Virus record (IMG/VR): IMGVR_UViG_3300006919_000638
Location: 1 to 20,022 of that record
Length of the DNA: 20,022 bases
Source: a virus
Reading direction: 5' to 3' (one strand)
The notes under the pieces: model-generated
Told to the model about the DNA's origin: nothing
The model's input: the letters and a program-made list of their open reading frames with translations, nothing else
The model's database searches: none
Translations under genes and position numbers: made by a program
Shown: positions 6,156-12,624 of the stretch, one piece after another
Numbering within the stretch: the first letter of the stretch is position 1
Layout of the letters: every line of letters starts with the position of its first letter

Positions 6156-6791
6156 TTACCCCCTAGCAATATCGTATCTGAATTCATCTCTTGCTCCATA
6201 GCCTTCTCCAAGCTTCTTTAGCGCGGATACAGCAGACAAGAAACGTTGCTCATACTGAGCAGCTTCTTCAGGTATTTTCAAAAAAGTAGCCGCTTCAACT
6301 AGCGTGCCATACAACATGGCATCTGGCGCATTATCTGAAAGCCAGGTTGTGCTTGATCCTGACGTTGTTGTCAGAGATGCAGGACGATATTTGTAGTGCA
6401 GTTCATAGTCGTAATTAGCTGCAGGTGTAGGCGCCAAAATGAACGTGCTGTCATCAAACAAAGCATAATACTTTGTTGCCCCAGTCGTTGATGGATTTGG
6501 CGTGTAGTCTCTAATAAACGATACATGTTTGAACAATGGATAGGTGTAAACACTGTCGATGATCAGCGCCAAACTGTATGTGGCCAAGAAGTCTGTTGGC
6601 GTGCCTAGGTATGGAGAACTTGAAGTGCCGTTGCCTGTAACGTTCTTTCTGAACACAGGAAGCTCCACATTCTTCAATATGCGCTCTTCTGCCTCTTGGA
6701 TAAACGTATCTAGCTCGGCAACAAAAGTCGTTTCTGCAGTCTCACAGTAGTCCTGAACCGTAGATTTTAAGCTCGCTAATGTAAAACTCAT
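6156..6791 (-). CDS. Putative head-tail joining (tail adaptor/stopper) protein
   Basis: A 211-residue protein. The N-terminal 45 residues are helical (LKSTVQDYCETAETTFVAELDTFIQEAEERI), the middle is mixed beta (LPVFRKNVTGN, YLGTPTDFLATYSLAL), and a later part has LAPTPAANYDYELHYKYRPASLT. A helical end (AMLYGTLVEAATFLK..YEQRFLSAVSALKK) follows. This order, helix bundle, beta core, helices, occurs in connector or tail-completion proteins. I recall close relatives in marine phage genomes next to the same zinc-ribbon and connector genes. Its start overlaps the previous stop as ATGA. Function is inferred from position between connector and fibre genes. Confidence 0.82.
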   Translation of the reverse strand: MSFTLASLKSTVQDYCETAETTFVAELDTFIQEAEERILKNVELPVFRKNVTGNGTSSSPYLGTPTDFLATYSLALIIDSVYTYPLFKHVSFIRDYTPNPSTTGATKYYALFDDSTFILAPTPAANYDYELHYKYRPASLTTTSGSSTTWLSDNAPDAMLYGTLVEAATFLKIPEEAAQYEQRFLSAVSALKKLGEGYGARDEFRYDIARG

Positions 6792-7129
6792 GTTGTTACC
6801 ACCGTTACTGTTCCAATGGAGCCGGTTGCGCCATCAATGCTAAAGGCCGAGCCAATAGGGTCGCCAGTGATAGACATCATCTGGTTAGCATCAATGGTTC
6901 TAACAACGCCTTCACCAGCTACAGTGCTTGCCGCCCGATTCGGCCTAGCAAACCTCAAGCCCTCTGGATCAGAAACGTGCCTAGGCGGCTCTAGTTGAGG
7001 GTGTTTTGGTTCAAAGCATTCATTACAAACGCGGAACCCAGTCCACTCTTCTTTAAGTTCTGTGTATTTATACTGAAAGCCACATCTGTCGCAGATGGCA
7101 ATCGCATACTTGCCAGAAGCAAAGGCCAT
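6788..7129 (-). CDS. Zinc-ribbon protein of the head-tail gene set
   Basis: A 113-residue protein with two CxxC pairs, Cys13-Cys16 (CDRCG) and Cys35-Cys38 (CNEC), separated by KYTELKEEWTGFRV. This is a clear four-cysteine zinc ribbon. The motif end EPKHPQLEPPR is, as I recall, conserved in marine phage relatives. The C-terminal part (residues 65-113) is Gly/Thr/Val-rich and ends TGSIGTVTVVTT, similar to the repeat unit in the 99-residue protein at 5119-5418. Both ends overlap neighbours (TAATG and ATGA), so it is made together with the connector proteins. A structural rather than DNA-binding role is suggested by this context, but the sequence alone cannot decide. Confidence 0.87.
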   Translation of the reverse strand: MAFASGKYAIAICDRCGFQYKYTELKEEWTGFRVCNECFEPKHPQLEPPRHVSDPEGLRFARPNRAASTVAGEGVVRTIDANQMMSITGDPIGSAFSIDGATGSIGTVTVVTT

Positions 7130-7806
7130 TACGCTATCCTAGACCTCATGCTAGGCGCCACCATCAATGACGCTCTGCTTTGATCTTGATCCGCAGCCCG
7201 AGCAAACTCTTCATCGTACAAGGCTTTAAGCATCTGAACTCGATCAGGCGCCTTCTTCAAGGCTATGTAGTAAGACAGCCCTGCTGCCAGACATGGGTAA
7301 AACCTAAAAGGGACATCTACTGTGTTGACACCAGCGTCTGCGTCTTCAATACGAACCAGGCGGTTAATGATCAACTGGTCTGTAGAGTTTTCAGATGCAG
7401 GCCAAATATACAGCCTTGGCGTTATTTGTTTGTCTAGAAAGAATTGAGTCGGCCTAGATTGAGTGGATTTGTCGGGAAGATTCCAGTACTCAGACCGCCC
7501 GATCTGCTCCATAGCTATATCTGTCGTGTTGCTGCCGTCAGTTCGCCTAACAACAACATCAAGCACATCGATGGTAGTAGCCGTTAAATCAATAAACTCA
7601 TCGCCTTGAGATAGGGTGGTGGTACTATTGGTAACAGTCCACTGGTTTAACCCTCTGTTTGCCCAATCAGCAAACAAAAGATTGAGTGACCGTCTTGCGG
7701 TCACCCCATCGTAGCCAGTACGGTACTCAAGGCCGCATCGTTCAAATGCTTCCTCAACGTACTCCGCAACATCTGGCTCGAAATCAGAGCTTCCTGAGGT
7801 TGCCAT
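7129..7806 (-). CDS. Putative head-tail connector protein
   Basis: A 225-residue protein. The N-terminal part contains VAEYVEEAFERCGLEYRTGYDGVTARRSLNLL split around residues 13-45 and FADWANRGLNQWTV. It then has a beta-rich middle (DEFIDLTATTIDVLDVVVRR; PRLYIWPASENSTDQLIINR) and a helical end (AAGLSYYIALKKAPDRVQMLKALYDEEFARA). I recall this family as abundant in marine phages and placed just after capsid genes. The helical start with an ADWANRGL-type segment resembles P22 gp4-like and other connector proteins that bind the portal. It overlaps both neighbours by one base (TAATG). The connector call rests on position and general layout. Confidence 0.85.
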   Translation of the reverse strand: MATSGSSDFEPDVAEYVEEAFERCGLEYRTGYDGVTARRSLNLLFADWANRGLNQWTVTNSTTTLSQGDEFIDLTATTIDVLDVVVRRTDGSNTTDIAMEQIGRSEYWNLPDKSTQSRPTQFFLDKQITPRLYIWPASENSTDQLIINRLVRIEDADAGVNTVDVPFRFYPCLAAGLSYYIALKKAPDRVQMLKALYDEEFARAADQDQSRASLMVAPSMRSRIA

Positions 7807-8207
7807 TAGTACGTCTTCAATACTTCAACGATTACGGTGTAAGTGTCTGTGTTGCTTGCACCGATTGTGGTGAACTTCACATCACCCGTCTTTCCAGATC
7901 CAGCATCATTTGGTATCCCAGAAAACGGTGAATAATCATGGAATCCATTTGAATCAGGCGACAAGCCGATGATCAGAGTATCTGTGGTTGCATCGTTCAA
8001 AAGCTCAACCCCCATGCCGACGCACTGCCACCAGATTTTTGCAATCGCAACCTCAGTGCAAGCTGCCCCAGCACTGTTAGCCGCAAGAGCACTTACGTCA
8101 ATCTTGGTAACTGCTGATTCGCCACTTCCATCACTTATGTTTGTAAACTTCAGTACGGCCTTTCTCTCGCCATCCTGGATGGTTTGAGATGTTACTGTAT
8201 CAGCCAT
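7806..8207 (-). CDS. Small virion protein of the capsid/head-tail region
   Basis: A 133-residue, mostly beta-type protein (AVLKFTNISDGSGESAVTKIDVS, DTLIIGLSPDSNGFHDYS, GKTGDVKFTTIGASNTDTYTVIVEVLK in successive parts). There is no signal peptide, membrane segment or enzyme motif. AGGAG lies six bases before the ATG, and a perfect eight-base-pair hairpin stands just ahead of it, so this gene has its own strong translation signal. It is coupled to the connector gene by TAATG. I recall comparable unnamed proteins in marine phages in the same place. A head decoration or head-completion role is likely from context only. Confidence 0.83.
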   Translation of the reverse strand: MADTVTSQTIQDGERKAVLKFTNISDGSGESAVTKIDVSALAANSAGAACTEVAIAKIWWQCVGMGVELLNDATTDTLIIGLSPDSNGFHDYSPFSGIPNDAGSGKTGDVKFTTIGASNTDTYTVIVEVLKTY

Positions 8208-8223
8208 GCTTTTCTCCTAAATA

Positions 8224-8243
8224 GAGAGGGCTTATGCCCTCTC
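8224..8243 (-). other. Intergenic hairpin, weak terminator or processing site
   Basis: Perfect inverted repeat GAGAGGGC / GCCCTCTC with loop ATAA on the transcript. It is followed by TATTT and then the AGGAG of the next gene. The T tract is poor, so full termination is doubtful. Partial termination, RNA processing or protection of an mRNA end are all possible. Confidence 0.55.
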
Positions 8244-8262
8244 ATTGAAGTTAATCAATATA

Positions 8263-8772
8263 TTACTGATCAGCAAACGCAGGCGCAGTAGTACTCGTTA
8301 CATTTCCAAAGATCTGATAGTTGGTCGTGTTCAAGCCAACAATGGTTACCTCAAAGCCAGCAGGAACATTCAACTGAATGCTGCTGTTGGAATTGCCATC
8401 AGAGAAGACTGAACTAACTTCGTTGCCGTCTGTATCTAAGAAGGTAACACCGCCAATGTAAAAGTTAGTGTTGCCGGGAGTGACAATAATTGCATCCGTG
8501 GCATCAGCAGCGCCGCCCGCGTAAACAAACTTAAACACAGAACCAGCAACTGGTGCAGGTAGAGTGTAAGTGTTGTCTTGTCCGCCATCTGGAACAAGCA
8601 GAACTCGTCCACTGTGAGTGGCGTTGGTAAGCGTTACGTTGCCGTCTGCTAGGCTAACTGGAGCGCCGCCATAGGTAGTGATTTCAGTAATTGCGCCAGT
8701 AGTGGCATTTTTGCTGATAGCTTTGAAGGTGCTTTCAGATCGCACCGCACCCGAAAAAGTCGTATTCGCCAT
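8263..8772 (-). CDS. Putative capsid decoration or minor virion protein
   Basis: A 169-residue beta-rich protein. The start MANTTFSGAVRSESTFKAI is followed by segments GRVLLVPDGGQDNTYTLP, GSVFKFVYAGGAADATDAII, TPGNTNFYIGGVTFLDTDG and a C-terminal VTIVGLNTTNYQIFGNV. There are almost no lysines after residue 21 and many Thr, Gly, Ala and Val, as in exposed shell proteins. AGGAG is six bases ahead of the ATG. It is the first gene after the capsid terminator and may have its own promoter, which fits a protein needed in many copies. I recall this family near major capsid genes of marine phages. A decoration function is inferred. Confidence 0.85.
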   Translation of the reverse strand: MANTTFSGAVRSESTFKAISKNATTGAITEITTYGGAPVSLADGNVTLTNATHSGRVLLVPDGGQDNTYTLPAPVAGSVFKFVYAGGAADATDAIIVTPGNTNFYIGGVTFLDTDGNEVSSVFSDGNSNSSIQLNVPAGFEVTIVGLNTTNYQIFGNVTSTTAPAFADQ

Positions 8773-8797
8773 GAGTATCTCCTGTCGTGGCTAGTGT

Positions 8798-8816
8798 CAG
8801 ATGCGGTATGCATCTG
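8798..8816 (-). other. Small hairpin in the leader of the decoration-like gene
   Basis: Inverted repeat CAGATGC / GCATCTG with a five-base loop lies between the candidate promoter and the ribosome binding site. It could form a seven-base-pair stem in the mRNA leader. No function is evident. Confidence 0.4.
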
Positions 8817-8830
8817 TCAGGGATAGTTGT

Positions 8831-8859
8831 TTTATACAGCACAAAAAGAAAAGGGGCAA
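8831..8859 (-). promoter_or_regulatory. Candidate sigma70-type promoter
   Basis: On the minus strand TTGCCC (8854-8859) and TATAAA (8831-8836) are exactly 17 bases apart. This is 4/6 and 5/6 of the sigma70 boxes. It overlaps the terminator and would restart transcription ahead of the decoration-like gene at 8772. It is only a sequence match. Confidence 0.35.
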
Positions 8860-8871
8860 CAAGTGCCCCTT
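8841..8871 (-). terminator. Intrinsic terminator after the major capsid gene
   Basis: On the transcript, AAGGGGCA, loop CTTGT, TGCCCCTT is followed by TTCTTTTTGT. The eight-base-pair GC-rich stem and the T-rich tail form a standard Rho-independent terminator. It is oriented with the late genes and lies 25 bases after the capsid stop codon, so it may limit expression downstream of the capsid gene. Confidence 0.85.
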
Positions 8872-8876
8872 ATCTC

Positions 8877-8896
8877 ATTGTTCCATGTGGAACAAT
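8877..8896. other. parS-like palindrome / hairpin just after capsid stop
   Basis: Inverted repeat ATTGTTCC, ATGT, GGAACAAT. The core at 8879-8894, TGTTCCATGTGGAACA, differs at one position from the palindromic bacterial parS form TGTTCCACGTGGAACA. It starts within the capsid stop codon and precedes the terminator, so it could equally be an RNA hairpin protecting the capsid mRNA end. ParB binding is speculative. Confidence 0.5.
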
Positions 8897-9804
8897 TAAG
8901 CGCCTTGAGAACCAAACACGGCGCGTGGGTTACTGAAGCCGAAGCTGTAACGCTCACGGGCCTTGTAACGCACGTTGCCTGTGTCGAAATCACCTTCCAT
9001 AGAAGTTGAAATCGGGCTTCGCTCGAAGTGCTTGAACCCATCTGGGCAGTCGGTCTTAACAAACCAAGCATCAGTGTCAGTCAAGAAGTGGTTCACTGCA
9101 TAACCTTGCGGCAGCATGCCCATATTCCTGATTGCATTGATGTCGTTGTCAGCCGTACCTACTCGTCCGGGGGTGTCTAGAAGACGATCCGCCACAAACT
9201 GAAGCTGTGGTGGAACAATCAACTTAACGCCCTGCAGAGCCAAGATCATATTACGATCATCTACAAACGTAGAAATGCTGATTAAAGCATCTTCGAGTGA
9301 GGTTTCGTTCAGATCTGAGTAAGCACTTGGTCGGTTTGAGAACGTACCACCGCCAGCAAGGGGGTGTGCATCGTCAATCAACTCGACACCGTCGCCACCA
9401 GCAAAGCTAGAGTTGAACGCATTGTTCAAAACGTTAGCAGCTTTAACTTGCTTTGAGTGTGCCATGCTGCGCGCAAGAGCCTTCGTATAACGCGCACCGA
9501 GGCGGTCATACAAGTTGTCTTCCACTGCTTCCTCGGTCAACGCGAAAGCAAGCGCAACGGTTTCGTGAGTGTAACGAGAAGTGAAACCTTCAGACGCAGA
9601 ATCGTAACCGACACTTTGTCCTTCAGACTTATCACGAGCGTTACCAAAGCCTACGATCAGCACTTCTTCTTCAAACGCTCGGTCTGAAGATTCAGTTTCA
9701 AAGATCTCGGCGTGCTCGTTTTCATAACGAGCGTATTCCATGCCAAATAAAGCGTTGAGACCAGGCTCTAGCTCTTTGGCTAATTGTGCTCTTGAAATAG
9801 CCAT
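8896..9804 (-). CDS. Major capsid protein, Mu gpT-like
   Basis: A 302-residue protein expected to form the icosahedral shell (HK97-type fold). Recognisable segments include MAISRAQLAKELEPGLNALF at the start, then FALTEEAVEDNLYDRLGARY (about residues 88-107), a Lys/Asn-rich helix SKQVKAANVLNNAFN and LIVPPQLQFVADRLL. Near the end are DAWFVKTDCPDGFKHFER and VRYKARERYSFGF. The alternation of a long alpha spine-like segment and the NVRYKARERYSFGF end agrees with the Mu-type major head subunit as I remember it. AGGAGG seven bases ahead of ATG, overlapping the previous stop, predicts strong translation. Scaffold and GroES-like genes lie upstream and a strong terminator follows, as expected for the most expressed gene. 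Confidence 0.9.
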   Translation of the reverse strand: MAISRAQLAKELEPGLNALFGMEYARYENEHAEIFETESSDRAFEEEVLIVGFGNARDKSEGQSVGYDSASEGFTSRYTHETVALAFALTEEAVEDNLYDRLGARYTKALARSMAHSKQVKAANVLNNAFNSSFAGGDGVELIDDAHPLAGGGTFSNRPSAYSDLNETSLEDALISISTFVDDRNMILALQGVKLIVPPQLQFVADRLLDTPGRVGTADNDINAIRNMGMLPQGYAVNHFLTDTDAWFVKTDCPDGFKHFERSPISTSMEGDFDTGNVRYKARERYSFGFSNPRAVFGSQGA

Positions 9805-9815
9805 TAGTTAGCCTC

Positions 9816-10400
9816 CTATGCTAAACCGGCGCCTTTTTGGCCGTAAATTGAGTTCTGAATAACAACAAGAACGTTGGTATTCGCCGTAGCAACATCTGAG
9901 TTTTCTGGGTCGCCAGAAATATCAATTGCTTTAATTGGCAGGCCTGCCGTGGTTGCACCCGTGGTCACATCTAGCTCAGCGCCAGAAATGCCAGTTACAG
10001 TGCTTCCAGAACTGGTGTACACAATATCGAAGTTACCGAACAAGTCGGCAATCGGGAACGTGTCATCAGCCTGGATTTCGTACACAACATTCGGATCATC
10101 AATGATAAAAGCAATGATGTCTGAAGCATTAGTACTTGCAGGATAGAAGTTGCTGTAAACCTGTTCCTTAGTAGTAGGATCGGTGTACTGACAACCGTTG
10201 AACACACCAACGATAGGCACAGTGCCTCCGTCAGCGTGGACCTCTACCGTACCACCAGTAACCTGGGCAACCATATCTCCTTGGAAGATAGCAGTTCCAT
10301 AGTTAGCAGCGATCCGATATCGGCTTTGTCCACCAGTATAGGGGGCACCGCCCACCATACGCACTGGACGCATTCCAAAAGCGGCATCTTGGTTCGCCAT
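9816..10400 (-). CDS. Structural virion protein encoded before the capsid protein
   Basis: A 194-residue protein from ATG 10400, chosen because TAGGAG (10408-10413) lies seven bases upstream. The frame opens eight codons earlier, but that start would exclude this site. It begins MANQDAAFGMRPVRMVGG, followed by YRIAANYGTAIFQGDMV, VGVFNGCQYTDPTTKEQVY, and YPASTNASDIIAFIIDDPN. The rest is Thr/Gly-rich beta sequence ending in VVIQNSIYGQKGAGLA. I recall close relatives as a standard neighbour of marine phage capsid genes. No scaffold-like charge pattern or enzyme motif is present. A second shell or stabilising protein is the likely role. Confidence 0.87.
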   Translation of the reverse strand: MANQDAAFGMRPVRMVGGAPYTGGQSRYRIAANYGTAIFQGDMVAQVTGGTVEVHADGGTVPIVGVFNGCQYTDPTTKEQVYSNFYPASTNASDIIAFIIDDPNVVYEIQADDTFPIADLFGNFDIVYTSSGSTVTGISGAELDVTTGATTAGLPIKAIDISGDPENSDVATANTNVLVVIQNSIYGQKGAGLA

Positions 10401-10436
10401 TTGGGATCTCCTAGTTAAACACAATCAAAAATGAGG

Positions 10437-10904
10437 TCATTTCTTCCCTCGGCCAAATGATACCTGCGTCTTTCTCTCGTTAGAGATTGGCATAGCAGGG
10501 TGCTCATCTTTCATAAGATCGTTATCAACAGCATGCATCTGTTGATCCGTTTGCTTAGCAAAATAAGCATTTCTTTCTTCAACCGTTTCTTCTGGGATTT
10601 TTGCAAGCATCAATCCGCCAACACCCACAGTGCCGGTATGGTTGCCTTCGTCAATGACGGGCAAGTCATAGCCTGCGATTTCTTCAGGACGTACAGGTTC
10701 GTACCCCTCACGAAATCTCATGTGAACATTGGTCTTGTCTGCTTCCCCACGAATATGGGTTCGCAGCCATCGATACTTCATCCCCGGAGGCGGTTCAGGA
10801 GTTTCCAACGCTTGAGGCGGCTTCCATGGTTTACGGGCAGCTTTAGCCTCTCGGCTTCCACTGCTTCTTGGCGTTCTATTAGAACCCTTTATTTCGTCAC
10901 TCAT
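10437..10904 (-). CDS. Conserved phage protein with PPPGMKYRW motif
   Basis: A 155-residue protein. The first 40 residues are basic and Pro-rich, likely disordered (SREAKAARKPWKPPQ). A conserved-looking core follows: GMKYRWLRTHIRGEADKTN (residues 41-59), MRFREGYEPVRPEEI, GTVGVGGLMLAKIPEETVEERN, then AVDNDLMKDEHPAMPI and a basic end VSFGRGKK. I recall this family between scaffold and capsid genes in marine phages, always unnamed. Its ATG overlaps the scaffold stop as ATGA, so the two are co-translated and may be needed in similar amounts. A capsid-assembly role is inferred from context only. Confidence 0.85.
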   Translation of the reverse strand: MSDEIKGSNRTPRSSGSREAKAARKPWKPPQALETPEPPPGMKYRWLRTHIRGEADKTNVHMRFREGYEPVRPEEIAGYDLPVIDEGNHTGTVGVGGLMLAKIPEETVEERNAYFAKQTDQQMHAVDNDLMKDEHPAMPISNERKTQVSFGRGKK

Positions 10905-11977
10905 GATCGTTGTAGCCTCATTTTCTGTTTTGCGTATTCTTTGAACGGTACTCCAAGCTTCCTAGCTAATGCTTGTTCACTTGTTGTCAGTTCAACTCTA
11001 CGAGAGTTTTGATTGCGTCCAGTTCCAGTCGTGCGCGATCCAGAGACAACAGTTTGGACGGGTTGTTGGTTGTCTCCCGCGTTAGTTTGCTCGTTAAATT
11101 TATGCGGCAGTTCTTGCCTCATACGAGAATCAATTTGAGCGTAGTATTCATCAGATTCTAAGTCAACACCGCTCTGTATTAAGTCGTTGTGTATGGCGAA
11201 AGCCACATTGGTCATGACAGTGTCCGTGCCGAACCATTCGTTTGCAGAAGCCCAGTCTTGGGCCTTAGCTGATGGCTCTTGATATGCAGGCTCTTCTTGG
11301 TAAACAGGCTGTTGCTGAGCAAGCTCTTGCTCTGCCTGCATATTAGCTTCTTGCTGCTCAAGCCAGTTTGCGTAATCAACTTTGTATTTCTCAAGATCTC
11401 TTTGATACTGAGAAAGCGCATTACGATCCGCTTCTGCCCTAGCCAAAAGCTGTTGAGCCTCGGCCATAGCGTCAGGGTCGCCAGACTCATACGCAGTTTT
11501 AAGATTGCGTTTAGCTGCTTCAGCTTGAGTTTCCACACGATTAGCAAACTCGTTGCTATACGTTTCCTGCATCTTCAAGTTTTGCTCAGCAGTAGACGTT
11601 TGAGTGCTTTGCAGTTGAGAAGCTAGTTCCTCATTCTGTTGCTTCAACTCTTTCGCGTACTGAAGCGCCTGCAACTCTCTGCGCTGAAAGTCTTTTGCTT
11701 GGCCAACAGCCTTGTTGATGCGCTCTTGTGCAGAACGAGCACGCCTTTCGGCCTCCGTAAGCTCTGGCTCTGCATCAGTATCAGGCGACTCAAACTCTTC
11801 ACGAACAGAGTCTTCAGTAACCGGCGCAATGGATTCAGCTTCTTCTTCAGAGAACTCAATGTAAGTAGGTTCTTCCTGAACCTCTTCTTCAACACGCTTG
11901 TGTTCGGGAAGCGCAGCCTTGTTTATGTTGTCATCGTCAAGCTTTGATAAAGCTTCAGTCAATGTTTCTTCCGACAT
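10901..11977 (-). CDS. Capsid scaffolding protein
   Basis: A 358-residue protein that should guide procapsid assembly and then leave the shell. Residues 1-85 are very acidic (EEEVQEEPTYIEFSEEEAES). Residues 85-220 form a long Gln/Glu/Ala-rich coiled coil, and residues 220-245 a Gln/Glu/Pro linker. A compact part follows with WASANEWFGTDTVMTNVAFAI (about residues 248-268) and SDEYYAQIDSRMRQELPHKF. The C-terminal end is LTTSEQALARKLGVPFKEYAKQKMRLQRS, basic and helical, the usual coat-binding end of scaffolds. Its position, two genes upstream of the capsid gene and directly after the co-chaperonin, supports the call. AGGTGA lies six bases ahead of the ATG. Confidence 0.85.
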   Translation of the reverse strand: MSEETLTEALSKLDDDNINKAALPEHKRVEEEVQEEPTYIEFSEEEAESIAPVTEDSVREEFESPDTDAEPELTEAERRARSAQERINKAVGQAKDFQRRELQALQYAKELKQQNEELASQLQSTQTSTAEQNLKMQETYSNEFANRVETQAEAAKRNLKTAYESGDPDAMAEAQQLLARAEADRNALSQYQRDLEKYKVDYANWLEQQEANMQAEQELAQQQPVYQEEPAYQEPSAKAQDWASANEWFGTDTVMTNVAFAIHNDLIQSGVDLESDEYYAQIDSRMRQELPHKFNEQTNAGDNQQPVQTVVSGSRTTGTGRNQNSRRVELTTSEQALARKLGVPFKEYAKQKMRLQRS

Positions 11978-11987
11978 GTCATTTCAC

Positions 11988-12431
11988 CTATGCAGACTTA
12001 ATATCGTCTGGGTTAAGAATGGTTCCAATCACTTCATCGTCATTAATGATTCGCACTTCATGGTCATCCTCAAGGGAGAACCTAGCACCGGCATAACGAC
12101 CAATAAGCACCCAATCACCGACTTCACACCATGGGTCATCACCAAACTTCTCGTAGTCCTGATAGGCAAGCGGGCCCATTTTCATGACATAACAAACAGA
12201 AGTGGCAAGGTTTTCCTTGTCGAGCGTTGATTGGATTAACTGTATACCGCCTTCTGTCATGCCCTTCCCTTTGTAAGGAAGTACTAACAAACGATAGCCA
12301 GTTGGAGTTGGCATTCTTTCAACCAAAGACTTGTCTAGCACAGACGGGTCTAAGACCCGATTTTCTTCATTCACATATGCATCCGTAACGGACGGTTTTG
12401 ATGCGATGGAATCTAATAATAGATCACTCAT
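11988..12431 (-). CDS. GroES-like co-chaperonin
   Basis: Predicted phage-encoded Cpn10, partner of the host GroEL for folding capsid proteins. From ATG 12431 it has 147 residues, about 50 more than bacterial GroES, with an N-terminal extension (residues 1-39) of unknown use. The Cpn10 part has PTPTGYRLLVLPYKGKG, then the mobile-loop region with GGIQL at residues 61-65, corresponding to the hydrophobic tripeptide that contacts GroEL. This is followed by VMKMGPLAYQDYEKF, EVGDWVLIGRYAGARF and a VRIINDDEVIGTILNPDDI end. A TTG start six codons earlier is possible, but AAGGAG (12441-12446) nine bases before the ATG decides for 12431. It overlaps the previous gene as ATGAGTGA and lies just before the scaffold. 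Comparable roles are known for T4 gp31. Confidence 0.88.
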   Translation of the reverse strand: MSDLLLDSIASKPSVTDAYVNEENRVLDPSVLDKSLVERMPTPTGYRLLVLPYKGKGMTEGGIQLIQSTLDKENLATSVCYVMKMGPLAYQDYEKFGDDPWCEVGDWVLIGRYAGARFSLEDDHEVRIINDDEVIGTILNPDDIKSA

Positions 12432-12624
12432 CGAGGGGATCTCCTTCAATATGCAACGCTTCTTTCAGTTCATCACGAAGGGTGCGAAGCATTGATAACT
12501 CACCCATCGCAAATTTGTAGTCCTCCATATCCTTGATATTACCAGAGGTTATATAATCAACATGAGACTGCTCATATTGATCTAGTTTTTTGTAGATGTA
12601 GGCCGCGAGAGATATTGAATCCAT
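12424..12624 (-). CDS. Small helical protein
   Basis: A 66-residue protein, probably all helical: AAYIYKKLDQYEQSHVDYI, then SGNIKDMEDYKFAMGELSMLRTLRDELKEAL. The pattern of a short first helix, SG.IKD..DYK...GEL..L, and a final helix occurs, as I recall, in many marine phage small proteins located between portal and scaffold genes. It begins directly after the preceding stop (TAAATG) and its end overlaps the GroES start. It has no known function; a capsid or portal assembly factor is a reasonable guess. Confidence 0.82.
   Translation of the reverse strand: MDSISLAAYIYKKLDQYEQSHVDYITSGNIKDMEDYKFAMGELSMLRTLRDELKEALHIEGDPLDE
12441..12446 (-). promoter_or_regulatory. Ribosome binding site setting the co-chaperonin start
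   Basis: AAGGAG on the minus strand, nine bases ahead of ATG 12431. It lies inside the frame extension that would begin at TTG 12449, so the longer form is unlikely. Confidence 0.7.

Noticed and set aside
8879-8894. Phage attachment site or replication origin at the palindrome
   Set aside because: No integrase, tRNA or initiator-type repeats are nearby; a hairpin or parS-like site explains it better.
10401-10424. Eight-codon longer start of the structural protein before the capsid gene
   Set aside because: TAGGAG is inside that extension and correctly spaced for ATG 10400.
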